Source: Candidatus Altimarinota bacterium | GTDB lineage: Bacteria; Patescibacteriota; Gracilibacteria; BD1-5; UBA6164 | NCBI GenBank assembly: GCA_013350285.1 | Contig: JAAXWG010000001.1 | Location: forward strand, 1 to 64,000 | Reading direction: 5' to 3' | Length of the DNA: 64,000 nucleotides | In this document: piece by piece, positions 42,365 to 53,490 of the stretch | Position numbering within the stretch: the stretch's first letter is position 1 | Layout: the number at the start of each line of letters is the position of its first letter | The notes under the pieces: generated by a model | What the model was told of the DNA's origin: nothing | Database searches by the model: none | What the model saw: only the letters and a program-made list of their open reading frames with translations | Made by a program: the position numbers and the translations under genes

Positions 42365-43846
42365 ATGAAAAAATACCTTTTAATATTCCTTGTTATTCTC
42401 TCGTTTTTTGTGATATGAGGAATAATAATAAACGAATTTATTTTAAATGATGATATTATTATCACAAAAAAAGAGACTATAAATTCTCCTTCTAAAAACC
42501 AAGAAATAAGTAAAAGTAACTCTTGAGGAGAAGAAAAAACGGAAGATAAGATGAAAGAGTTAAGAGATAAGTTTGCTATAAGATGACTTATAATAGAATG
42601 AGAAAGTTATCTTAATAATGACCAATATGCTCTTGCTTTAAAAAAATTTTTACAAGCATTTAAAAGTACAAATGAAGATCCAATCATTGCAGAACAAATC
42701 GGAGATATTTATATGAAGATGAACAAATATATGCTTGCTTATAAATATTATAAAAAAATTCCATGAGAACTTTCTCCTGAAATCAAAGATAAAATAATTT
42801 TTTCATATCTTTATAATGCTGAACTTAAAGATAAGTGAAAAAGAGAAGATGCAAAAAAAGAAATTCTTAGTCTTGAACTTGATGAAGAAAAAAAATTTTA
42901 TTATATCTCAAGTCTTGAATGCTTAGATGATTTTCATAGCTGTAAGACAAATCTTTCAAATTATATTTTTGCTGAAAATAAAGAATTAAAAATAGATGAA
43001 CTAAAAAATATAAAAATGGCATTTGATTCTTATAGAACCTATAAAGCAACAGCTCAAAATACTCAACTAGAAGATATTTATTACAAAGATGCTCTTATTG
43101 TTTGAGCTTTTTTCAAGAATAAAATGTTTCCTATAAGTGTCCTTCTTTGAAAAGATATACTAAAAGAAAAAGAAGATTATAAACCAATATTAAAACTTAT
43201 TGCTCAAAGTTATTTTGAATTAGGAAATATGCAAGGATCAAAAATCTACCTTGGACTTTATAACAAAATAGAAAAAGACAATAAAGAAATTATCTATATG
43301 CTGGGAGTAATAAATCTCAAATTACATGAATATATTCTCAGTAATATATTTCTCAATAAGGCTCTTGAACTTGGATATGAGCCAAAAACAAATGTAAAAA
43401 GAAGGCTTATTTATAATTATTTTGAACTCGCACAAATAGAAAATATGCTCAAAGAATTTGAAAGTCTTGTGAGAAATGAAGCTGTTGAAAAAGAAGATAT
43501 ATATCTTTCTATTTATTATCATATTGTATACAACAAAAAAGATACTGCTTTAGAATTAGCAAAAATAGGACTTCAAAAATTCCCAGATGATGCAAATATT
43601 TATGCTTATATGGGATGGATATACAAGGATAAAAACGAACTAGAAAAAGCTTCTGAAAATCTCAAAAAATGACTTGAAATTGATCCTCAAAATGCTCTTT
43701 CAAATCTCAATATGGGGTATCTAGAAATAGCAAAAGGAGAAGAAAAAAAAGCTATTGTTTATTTTAAAAAAACAATTAAAAAAGACAAAGAAGGTGAGTT
43801 TGGAAAACAAGCTCTGAGAGAAATAAATAGGATAAGTCAAAAATAA
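42365..43846 (+). CDS. TPR-repeat protein with membrane anchor
   Basis: A 493-residue protein. An N-terminal anchor (YLLIFLVILSFFVIGGIII) is followed by a charged stretch and tetratricopeptide-like helix pairs: YALALKKFLQAFKSTNEDP, YMLAYKYYKKI, then at the C-terminus ANIYAYMGWIYKDKNELEKA and NALSNLNMGYLEIAKGEEKK. It is probably an outside-facing or periplasm-like scaffold. It precedes a hypothetical gene by 23 bp. Confidence 0.8.
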
Positions 43847-43869
43847 TTTATAAAACAACAAACAATATT

Positions 43870-44442
43870 ATGCTTTCAGAAAAAGAAAAACTTAAAGAGT
43901 ATTTAAAAAAAAATCCAAGCATTCTTCTTGATGAGCTTGCAAAAGAAATAGGAACAAATTATTGACTCAAAAAAGAAACAATTACTCTGCTTTTTAAGGA
44001 AGAAACAAGAAGTTCTCTTGAAAACTTTAAAAAAACTTACAAAAAAATAAAAGAAGATTCAGAAGGAAAAGAAGTAGATGTTCCTCTCTTGAGTGAAAAA
44101 GAAGTAGAAGAACTTTATTACACTCTCAAATGAGCGAAACAAATTCTCAGTGAAATGAGTCATAAAGATATAGAATTTTTCAAAGAAAATCTTCCTGCTT
44201 CTGTAACTCAAGCAAAAAAATATGTAAGTGCAAAAATATTACCAGAAAAGATGATTTCCAGAGCAATAAATCCTCAAAATATCTCTGACCAAATCACCTG
44301 AATTTGTATAGGGACAGCAAATTCTTGTGAAGAAATTATCCTCACTCTCTACAAAATCGGAAAGTGAGTTCTTCAAAGTCCATATCACATTTATCTCGTT
44401 TTTTCAGGACAAGGAGAATATCCAAATTGGAAAAATGTGTAG
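43870..44442 (+). CDS. Hypothetical helical protein
   Basis: A 190-residue protein without signal or membrane segment. The N-terminus (EKEKLKEYLKKNPSILLDEL) looks like a helix-turn-helix wing. Later LSEKEVEELYYTLKGAKQIL and a C-terminal SCEEIILTLYKIGKGVLQSP are seen. It may form a transcript with the TPR gene. The family is not recognised. Confidence 0.6.
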
Positions 44443-44467
44443 AGAAAATTAAAATCATATAATTTTA

Positions 44468-44496
44468 TTGACTTTTTATTTATTTTATATTTTAAT
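44468..44496 (+). promoter_or_regulatory. Promoter of the Mrr-HRDC nuclease gene
   Basis: TTGACT, 17 bp, TTTAAT, 34 bp before the start codon; similar to the promoter of the degenerate paralogue at 3043. Confidence 0.6.
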
Positions 44497-44530
44497 ATTA
44501 TTATAAGTATTTAATATTAAAATATAGAGT

Positions 44531-45445
44531 ATGAAAATCAATACTTTAGATTTAACAAAAACTATAAGCGACTTTTTGTTTTTATGAGTAGAAAATCCTG
44601 AAGAAAAGGCAAGAAAAATATTTGAAATAAAACATAGTCTTACAGCTCATTGATTTGAAAAATATATGCAATATTATTTTCAAAAATATAGAAATTACAA
44701 AATCTGAAATCCAAAAACAAATGAATTTGACCACTGAATAGATTTAAAGTGAGTAAAATACGAAAATTGAAAAAATAAATTCCTAATTGTTCAATGTAAA
44801 AAATTTTCCATAAAAGATATTACAGAAGACCTTATAGCTAATTTTTATTGAAAGATAATTGATAAAGTAATTAATTTGAAAGATAATATTGAAATATTTT
44901 ATATTACAACTTCAAAATTTACAGATAAAGCAAAAATTTTTTGAAAAGAAAAATGAATAAAGACAATAGATTTTTATGATATTTATAAATTACAAGAAAT
45001 CTATCCTTTAGAAAAATTTAAAGATGAAATTCTTAAAAATGAATGACAAAAAGAAATTAGAAAATGTTTTTGTGATAACCAATTAATACTAAAACTATAT
45101 GACAATCATTTTAATATTGAAAGTCCAAGTGATATTGAACTATACCAATTTCTAAAACAAATTAGAAGAGATTATTCCTATAAAAATCAGTTACGATTAT
45201 GAGATATTGCAAGAAACGAAACTCTAGAACTTTTAGCAAGAAAAAGACCTTATAATTTTCAATCATTAAAAGATACTATAAGGACTCTTCCAAGTAGAGA
45301 AAGAAATAAAATACTTAAACATTGAGATATATTTACTGAAAGACTAAGGTATCTAAAAATTAAAGAAGAAAACAATGAGAAGATTAATGAAGAAATCAAA
45401 ATAAGAAAAAAGAAAAAAAGTTTTCTTGAAATATTATTTTGATAA
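44531..45445 (+). CDS. Mrr-like restriction endonuclease with HRDC-like domain
   Basis: A 304-residue protein. Residues about 35-190 are an Mrr-type PD-(D/E)xK domain: FDHGIDLKG (Asp71) and LIVQCKKF (Gln88-x-Lys90) are the catalytic motifs, followed by IFYITTSKFTDKAKIFG. The C-terminal part (IARNETLELLARKRPYNFQS) resembles an HRDC/helical DNA-binding domain. Mrr enzymes cut methylated or foreign DNA. It stands alone with its own promoter. Compare the damaged copy at 3104. Confidence 0.82.
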
Positions 45446-45450
45446 TTAAT

Positions 45451-46647
45451 CTAAAAAATCACCTTTTTCAAAACCTTTACTATATTCTTTTTATTGTGTT
45501 TATAGAGAACATCTTTGTCTATAAAATCATCTTCATAAATAGTTACTCCTCTCTTTTTGAGTAAAATTCTTTCTTCATCTGTGAGATAAATAAACTCTCC
45601 TCATTTTACACTGATATTTTGTTTGAGATTTTCTAATTCTTCTCTATCTATTTCAGGAACCTTGTTGTTTACGATAAGCATATTTATACTTTTTCCAAGA
45701 TATTTTTCTACTTCTCATACAAAATCCATGACTTTATATCCGGTTGTTTCTCCTCATTTATTGGTATTATTTACAGCATAAATGAGAGAAGCCTTGGAAT
45801 CTCTGATAAGCTCTTTTATTCATCAAATAATGAGATTTGAAATCGTAGAAGTATACAAATCTCAAGGAGTGATAAAAATATAATCAGCTTCTGAAATACA
45901 TTTCTTTATATCTTCTGTATGATAAGCTTCACAAGAATCAGGAGAAAGCTCAAGGTAAGCGATTTTTTCATTGTATTCTACTACATTACTGATAGCATCT
46001 TGTGTACAAATAATTTCACCACTTTCCAAAACTGCTTGAATTGTCGCTTTATCAAATGTAACCGGAATAACTTTTCCCCAAGTATCAAAAAACTCGTGCA
46101 TAAAATCAAGCATTTTTTGATAATCTCAAAAATTATAAAACAAAGAAGCAAGAACAATATTTCCAAATTTGTGCCCAAGAAGACTTTCATCAAGTGGAAG
46201 AATAAAATCTTTTGTATCTCAAAAAAGCTCTTTCATAGTTTTTAGCAATTTTTCTTTTTTCTTAAAAAGTTTTTCTTCATCTTTGTCCCCAAATAATCCT
46301 TTATTTTCTTGATACAATTCTTCTACTATGATTCTTGAAAGTTCTCCAAGATTAAATTTTGATATATCATTTTCATTATAAAAACTTTTTTCAAAGAGGA
46401 GAGAAATAATTTCTTTATTTTTCAGAGAAGAAAGTGAATACATACACCTTCTAATATCTCAAGTTGGGGGAAGATAAAGAGAAAAACTTTGATCAAAAAG
46501 TCGCATTAATTTTCCTGTTGTTCTCCCATCATCACTCATAGAAACAACTGCCTGAAGAGAAACTTTTTCTTCTCTCATCCCTTCATACAAAGCTGAAAGA
46601 ATATGTGAATGTCCATTTCCTCCTCCAATAGTAACAATTTTTTTCAT
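45451..46647 (-). CDS. Gluconeogenesis factor YvcK/GlmR (CofD-like)
   Basis: A 398-residue protein. KKIVTIGGGNGHSHILSAL at the N-terminus and SMSDDGRTTGKLMRL are the CofD/YvcK nucleotide-sugar site; ADYIFITPGDLYTSTISNLI and IYAVNNTNKGGETTGY complete it. It binds UDP-GlcNAc and, in Firmicutes, activates GlmS; glmS is also in this window. The Gly of GDLYTS is TGA. Many CPR genomes keep this protein, which argues for a role in cell-wall precursor control. Confidence 0.88.
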
Positions 46648-46719
46648 AAATTGTAAATAAAGTTTTAATTTAATTTTTTATTTTTAAGATTATTCTAAAC
46701 TTGGTTTTTTCGTTGGAGT

Positions 46720-47586
46720 TTACCCTAAATTTTGTATAAATTTTTTTATTTCTTCTCTTAATTCTGGTCTTTCCCAAGCATAATATAAAGTTGCTTTGAG
46801 AAAACCAAGCTTACTTCCTGTATCAAATCGCAATCATTTTGTATCCAGAGCAAAAATATCTCTTTCTTGCAACATAAGAGCAAAAGCATCAGCAAGTCGT
46901 ATTTCTCAAGTTTTTTTTGATTCCCTTACTTGTTCCAAGTAATCAAATATATCTGGAGTTAAAACATATTTTCCTATAACTCCAAGACGAGAATCTGTTG
47001 TTCAATACACTGGTTTCTCAAGAAAACTACTTACTTTTACAATTTCATCTTCATAATTTTTTGATTCTACAATTCCATAAGCACTTACTTCTTCTTGTTT
47101 CACTTTTTCTACTGATATTATAGGAGCATTTTTTTGTTCATAAGCTTCTATAAGTTTAGAAGAAGCTGATTTTTCTCCTACAATGATATCATCACCAAAA
47201 AGTACAAGAAATGGCTCATCTCCTATAAAATTTTTTGCTCTCAGAAGTGCATCCCCATCTCATCGTGGATAAGGTTGTCTTACATAATAAATATTTGCAA
47301 GATTTGATACCCCTCTTACTTTTTCAAGACTTTCTAGCTTATTATCTCTTTTTAAAGCCTCTTCAAGTTCATAATTTGAATCAAAATGATCTTCTATGGC
47401 TCTCTTATTTCTTCAGGTAATGATAATAATATCTTCACATCCTGCAGAAACAGCTTCTTCTACAAGATACTGCATAACAGGCTTATCTATAATAGGAAAC
47501 ATTTCTTTAGGTAAAGCTTTTGTCGCAGGAAGAAATCTTGTTCAAAGTCATGCTGCTGGGATAATACATTTTCTTACTTTTTTCAT
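46720..47586 (-). CDS. galU: UTP--glucose-1-phosphate uridylyltransferase
   Basis: A 288-residue nucleotidyltransferase. [20 protein letters not shown] is the nucleotide-binding start (with TGA for two Gly), [20 protein letters not shown] the sugar-phosphate region, and [20 protein letters not shown] follows. It makes UDP-glucose for glycan synthesis. yvcK lies downstream in the same direction with 72 bp between. Confidence 0.93.
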
Positions 47587-47729
47587 ATTTTCTTTATTTA
47601 GATTTTTAATTTTTTATAATTTTCTTAAAACAAAAGATATGGCAAATCAATATTTTTACAAATTTTGTGAGAAAGATTTTTCAATTTCGTTTCACTTTAT
47701 TTGAAATGACAAAATTTTTTTTTTGAAAC

Positions 47730-47774
47730 GATTGCTATCAATCTTTATTTTCTTGGATTGATAACAATCAATCC
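47730..47774. repeat. Pair of short hairpins
   Basis: GATTG-CTAT-CAATC (47730-47743) and GGATTGAT-AACA-ATCAATCC (47755-47774), separated by 11 nt. The two share the GATTG core. There is no clear T run after them, so a REP-like doublet is as likely as a terminator of the upstream Nif3-like gene. Confidence 0.5.
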
Positions 47775-47784
47775 CTACTCTTTT

Positions 47785-48555
47785 TTAATACTTCTCATCA
47801 AGAAAGACAATTTCAATTCCAAATTTTTCTCTCAAATGCTCTGCAAGAAGTTTTGGTCAAATTGTCTCTGTCTCCCGATGTCATCATATACATACACTCA
47901 ATCATAAATCTTTTGCAAGACAAATTTCAGAGTGTTTCGCCTCTCCCGTCAAAAAAGCATCATAGTCTTTTTCACTGGCTTCTTTTATATCACTTCCACC
48001 TGCTCCACTCATAAAAGCAATGGAATGAATACAATCTTTTTTTCAAAAATTATACAATTTTTTCTCAAGTCCTACTTGTTCTGCAAAAAGAGTGATAAGA
48101 GTATCTATATAAATATCTTCTTTAAATCGTATTCCATACCCAATTGTTTGTCCATGATATTCTCAAAAAGTTTCTATTTCATATTCTTGCAACTTAAAAA
48201 TACGAATAAATGCTTGTAATAATCAAATATTATTTCCGAGTTCATTATGAGCATCAAGAGGAAGATGACATGCAAAAAGTGCGATATTATTTTGGATAAG
48301 GGTTTGTATTCTCTTAAATACTACTCAAGTGATAACTTCCTCTTGTCCCCAAAAAAGTCAATGATGACAAAGCACTAAATCTACTTTTTCATCACGAGCT
48401 TTTTCAAATATATAAGCTGTTGCATCTACACTATATCCAATTTTTGAAATTTCTTCTTTTTCATTATCTACTTGTAGACCATTTTGTGAATTATCATCAA
48501 AGTCTTTTATTTTTAAATATTCTTCAAGGTATTGTATAAATTCTATTTTTTTCAT
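47785..48555 (-). CDS. Nif3-like dinuclear metal-centre protein
   Basis: A 256-residue protein. NSQNGLQVDN, VDLVLCHHGLFWGQ and ALFACHLPLDAHNELGNNIG hold the metal-binding His and Asp residues; GGHRETETIGPKLLAEHL gives the C-terminal metal ligands. The Gly of HHGLFWG is TGA. The family (YbgI/YqfO) forms rings and has been proposed as a GTP cyclohydrolase I type 2, but its true role is open. Confidence 0.9.
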
Positions 48556-48712
48556 AAAAAAGGTATTTTAAAATAATAAAATTATTTTCCTTTAATCTTT
48601 TCATTATTTTCCATAATTGTATGAAATATTTTGATTTATAAAAATTTATTTTACAATATTGGAAAGAAAAGATGAAAAGATTAACAAATTACAAATTAAC
48701 AGATTAAGAAAA

Positions 48713-48818
48713 TATACCCAAGCTAAATTAGTTTTCCTAAAACATCCCACCAATCCCCAAACCCTTTCCCCCAAAGGGAGAAATGGAGTTAGCGGAAAAA
48801 CAATTTTACTTGGGTATA
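48713..48818. mobile_element. MITE-like palindromic element
   Basis: About 106 bp bounded by inverted repeats (TATACCCAAG at both ends; 21 of 25 positions match) with a GC-rich centre that itself holds CTTTCCC/GGGAGAAA arms. It sits alone in the 342-bp gap 48556-48897; the rest of the gap holds no gene I can support. No open frame is inside, so it must move with the help of another transposase. Confidence 0.6.
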
Positions 48819-48897
48819 ACAGGTGATAAACCGAGAAATGGAAAGAAAAAATTACTAGAATAAGAAAATAATTTATTATTAAAATCCAATTTTTTTT

Positions 48898-49416
48898 ATG
48901 ATTTACATACTCCCTACTGATACTTGTTTTTGAATTTGATGTTCTATACACAATGTAGATGATTATAAAAAAATATATACCCTCAAAAAAAGACCATTTT
49001 CAAAACCTCTTGCTATTATGGTAGAAAGCTATGATTTTTTAGAAAAACATACATTTTTAACTCCTTCTCAAAAAGAGTTTTTAAAAAACTACAAAAGACC
49101 TTTTACCATCTTGCTCAATACAAAAACAAACTTTTTAAGCGAATCCCTTCCCAATAAAAATTGCTATAAAAAAATAGCTTTTCGTATTGCAAATAAAGAA
49201 ATTCAAAAAAATCTCATTAATATGATAGGTCCGTTTTTCCTGACTTCTGCAAATATAGGAGGAGAAACAGAAATTTACAAAAAAGATGAACTTCCTTTTG
49301 TAGAAGATGAAACTATAAAATTTCTTATAGAAAATGATTTAGAAATCGTTCCTCCTTCAGATATTTTTGAATTTATTGGAACAACAACAAAAACTCTCTA
49401 CATAAGAAAATATTAA
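48898..49416 (+). CDS. tsaC: Threonylcarbamoyl-AMP synthase (TsaC/YrdC family)
   Basis: A 172-residue protein of YrdC length. ILPTDTCFGIGCSI is the N-terminal motif (relatives read PTDTVYGLG), KKRPFSKPLAIMV supplies the Lys/Arg ligands, and FFLTSANIGGETE is the SAN motif. It makes the intermediate for t6A in tRNA. Both Gly of FGIGC are TGA. Confidence 0.87.
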
Positions 49417-49489
49417 GACATAAAAAAAGATTTTTGTTTTTTTGAAGTTTCTATACAATGAGGGAGATTTTATTCTTAATATTTAAAAG

Positions 49490-51382
49490 ATGAATAAAAA
49501 TAAAAAAGCCTTTTCTTTTGTAGAAATAATTATTGTCGTTTCTCTTATTGTTCTCTTAAGTGTAATTTGAGTCTCTGTTAATTCCCAATTTCAAGAAAAA
49601 AGTAAAAATACTAAAATAAGCTCTGATCTAGAAACTCTTAAAAATTCTCTCACTCAATACAAACAAGAAATCAAAACCCTTCCTTTTCCATGAGGAAATA
49701 TCAATTTTTTTACGACAAATTGACTCTATAGTCATGACGAAACAAATGCTTTTTGAGTCTATGGAGCAATAGAAGAACAAACCATTGAAAAAAAATATAT
49801 GAGTTTTCATCCTCTTGATCCGAGAACAAACCAATATTATGCTTATGGTAAAACTATAAAAGATAATTTTTTTGAAATTGCTGGAGTTTTGAAAGAAGAT
49901 GGAAAATATATATCAAAAGTGTTAGGAGATTATAGTGGAGAATGATGACCTTATAACCTTATAAGAGAGTATAATGGTCCTGACTTTGTAGAAGATAAAT
50001 CAACTATTCATTTTCCTTATAATCCTGATGAAAGAGTTATCACAGCTCATATAAGCTCTTACAGTTGAGCAATTACAATAAATGATGAGCCAAAAACTTC
50101 AAGCTGAGAAATACTTACCTTTATATTTAAAGAATGAGATAAACTAAAAGTTTCAACTTGATGATATGCAAATATTTATTATTCAGATGGAAGCACTTCC
50201 ACTCTCTGAGATAGTATGAGAGATACAGAACTTGCCTTTGCAAGTATGCAATACCCTCAAGAAAATAATCTCGTTACAAAAGTAAAACTTGCACTCAAAA
50301 CTGGAACAATTTGGACAAAAGCAGCCAAATTAAGAGAAGATTCAGAATTTGAAATATATACAACTGATAGTACTGCGGCAGTAAGAGGGACTATATTTTG
50401 AGTACAAAAAATAGAAACTTGAGAGACAAATATTACTGTTACAATAGGAAAAGTAGATATAAGCCAAAATTATGGAGTATATGATTTTAACACATTATCT
50501 CGTCAAGTATCACAAGGAAATGTGAATAAAAATCCTATTTATATGACAAATCCAAATATAGATAATTTAACTAATGGTGAATGAGCTATAACAGAAACTT
50601 ATATAGAAGTTTTTCCTTGAGGAAATTCTGAATGAGTAAATATATATCACGGAAGTGTAAACTCTGAATCCATAGAGGATACTTTTATAGAAGAAGATGC
50701 AATTGGAGTTGCATCACCAAGCTGACAAGACTCATTATCATCTCTTCCTTGTCCTTATAGCTTTGTCCTTGATGGTGAATGTATCTATAACTGACTTGCA
50801 AGTAAATGATGGACTCTTATAGGATATGCTCCTTTTGACACAAATACAACTCTTTATTATACAGATAGTGATAAAAATACAACAAGTACAGGATGAACCC
50901 TAAGTGGAAGTCTGAGTTTCCAAGATGGTGGAGTACTTGTCGGTACTTGAGAAAGTTTACAATATAATATAAATACTCTCAATCTATGAGACAATTTTGC
51001 GATAGAAGCAGAAGTCAAAGGAAGTGATTTGAAAAGAGGTGACGGCAGTAATTATTATATTTTATATAATTCTTGAACAAGTATTTTTCTTAATGTAGCT
51101 TCTTTTTGAAGTAATTTAAAATGAGGAGCATACCCGTTTATAGCTATAAACCAAGATAACTATAAAAATGTGATTGAAAATGAGAAATTTTATCAAGTAC
51201 AATTTATAAAACAATGAAGCAATAAAATGCTTCGTATTATAAAAGATGATAAAGAGATTATAAAGAATACTTGAACTGTAACAAGTAACCTTACTTGAGC
51301 AATATTTATTTGAAATTATAATGGTTCTAGCTATCCTTGGTTATGAACAATAAAAAATTTCAAAATATACAAAAAAAATTAA
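49490..51382 (+). CDS. Very large pilin-like surface protein with FecR-like and LamG-like domains
   Basis: A 630-residue protein. The N-terminus (NKNKKAFSFVEIIIVVSLIV) is a type IV pilin-like helix with the +5 Glu, though Ala replaces Gly before the presumed cleavage site. The middle holds a FecR-like domain (EIYTTDSTAAVRGTIFGVQK, then TIGKVDI). The C-terminal ~190 residues look like a concanavalin/LamG sandwich ending in IKNFKIYKKN, with LYYTDSDKN earlier. Normal pilins have 130-200 residues, so this may be a tip adhesin or a minor pilin carrying a sugar-binding head. Nearly all Gly in the middle are TGA. Confidence 0.78.
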
Positions 51383-51417
51383 AAAGAAAGAAGAAGTAAA
51401 ACTTCTTCTTTCTTTTT
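51381..51417. terminator. Bidirectional terminator
   Basis: AAAAAGAAAGAAGAAGT, AAA loop, perfect complement with T run, between convergent surface-protein genes. Confidence 0.85.
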
Positions 51418-53359
51418 ATTCTGCATAAAAATTCATTATTGTAATATCTCATTGAGTTGTACCTCATGGTCAAGTTGCTTGGTAAGTTATCCTATCATCA
51501 CCATTATAACCACGTGGAATCGTTACATTGATATTCATACCACTTACTGTGATAGTAAAACTAGGATCAAGATGTGAAATGATTGTTATACTTGTTGCTC
51601 AAGTTGTATGAGCTGTCATATCAATAGTAAGAGGAGATAATTTATCATTAAGTGAAAAATTTTCTGCTGTTGGAGCTACTACTGGTTCTGCTTCTACTGT
51701 TACTGATATATTTTCAGTTTTTTGATTTACTCCATCTGAAACTGTATATGTTGCTGTTGCTAGTCATACAAATCATGGTGTTGGTACAAAATCTACTTGA
51801 TTTCCATTTTTTGTAAATGTTCATCCATTTGTTCCAGTTACTGATACAAGTGTCAATGTTTCTCATTCTGGATCACTATCATTTGCAAGTGGATTAAGTG
51901 TCTTTGCTGTATTATAAGCTGTTGTATAAGTGTCTGCAGTTGTTACTGGTGCTTGGTTTGGTGCTTCAGAAGTTTCAAATCTTGTATATGGTGATATTAT
52001 TTGTGTAAATTGTCCTGTTGCTCCATTTTTTACTTCTGCACTTGTTTTTACTTTATATGTAGTTTTTGCTGTAAGTCATGTAAAAATTCCTGTGTCATTT
52101 TGACTTATTGGATTTCCATTTGCATCAAGAAGATAATATATTACATTTTGTATACCATCGGTATCACTTATATTATTATATGCTTTTACACTTGTCTCAG
52201 TGATATCTGATACTGTCGGAGCATTGTTACTTGTTTCTGCATCTTCTTTTGGTTTTTCAGTTTCTTTAACTTGACTTCCTTGTGCAAATCTTCATCAAAT
52301 AACATAATTCTCAGGGAGATTACGAGGCTTTAAAACTAAATTTCAATTATTGTCAGCTCACTTTAAGAGAGCTGGGTTACTTTGAACATATTGTAAAATT
52401 TTTCCATTCTCCATTTCTTTAAATTTTCTATCAAATTCTGCTATTTTTTGTTCTTGTTTACTTAATTTATCTCATCAAAAAGGAATTTGTACTCAAACTC
52501 ATACTCTCCAATCATTTTTAAGTTGTGAATCTGATCTTGTAAGATAAGCTCATTCTATATATATAGAATAGTCTTTCCCATTATGTGTAATTTTCCCTAC
52601 ATATTGAGTTCCTGTAGTATTTTTTTCTATTCAAGCACTTATTTTCACAGATTCACTAAGAACTTGTTCTATAGATGCTTTAAAACCAAGAGCTGATTTT
52701 TGATTTCATTTAAAATCATACATAGCTGGTTCTTTTAAGATACTATAAAGAATTCATCCTTTTACTACTGTTCAAGAACCAATAGCTTTTTCTAATTCTA
52801 GTACAAATTTCCATCTTTCAGCTCCAGTAAATCAAGCAAAAAGAGTTTCTACATAAGTATAATCAGCATCTTCCCAAGTTTTTGTCTTTTCAGCAAATTT
52901 CTTTCTAAAAGCTTTTACATACTCAACTGTAAGACTTATATTTGTTCCTTCTTTTTTATAGTTTAATTCTCAAGCAACTCCTATTTGAGAGAGAAATGTG
53001 TCTACACTTCCATATTTTGTAAAATCAAACTTTTGTTTTGACATAAGATAATTTGCCTCAACGGCAAGATCAAATCTTCCACCAAGTCTATGCCCATATT
53101 TTACCCATATCTCTCTTATTCTTTCACTTCAAGTTAAACTAAGAAGATATGCCCAATCTTTCGAAGAATTTGCTATTTCAACTTTTCCATATGGATCTTT
53201 TCAGTTGTTTAATCCTAATCCTAATCCTGCTTTTAGATCACCTAATTCTTTTTTTATTAAATTTTCTTTTTGATTATCTCAAAAAGATCATCCTTCATCA
53301 AAAGATAAAGTACATAAATTTAAAAAAAGACTTTTTGTCTGTTTGTATACCTGTAGCAT
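51416..53359 (-). CDS. Surface protein with beta-barrel-like region and cadherin-like repeats
   Basis: A 647-residue protein. The first ~330 residues are alternating beta strands with aromatic ends (GVAGELNYKKEG, FVLELEKAIGSGTVVKGGIL, VKISAGIEKNTTG, YSIYIEGAYLTR, WRVGVGVQIPFGG), as in outer-membrane barrels or autotransporter domains. Then comes a linker, an Ig-like domain and a cadherin/VCBS-type repeat (NPLANDSDPEGETLTLVSVT, ATATYTVSDGVNQ). No ordinary signal peptide is seen at the N-terminus I chose. It is probably exposed on the cell surface; a barrel would be unexpected for a CPR cell envelope. Confidence 0.65.
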
Positions 53360-53423
53360 AATTTGTTTTTTAAAAAAATAATTTATTTTTGTTTTATAAC
53401 ATATTAATAGTAGCATAAAAAAT

Positions 53424-53452
53424 AAAAAAAGACAAAAATTTGTCTTTTTTTA
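53424..53452 (-). terminator. Intrinsic terminator
   Basis: AAAAAAAGACAAA, AA, complement and T run, after the stop of the 53491-55728 gene on the minus strand. Confidence 0.75.
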
Positions 53453-53490
53453 TTTTTTATAATTTAATAATAGTAAAAAATAAGTATTTT

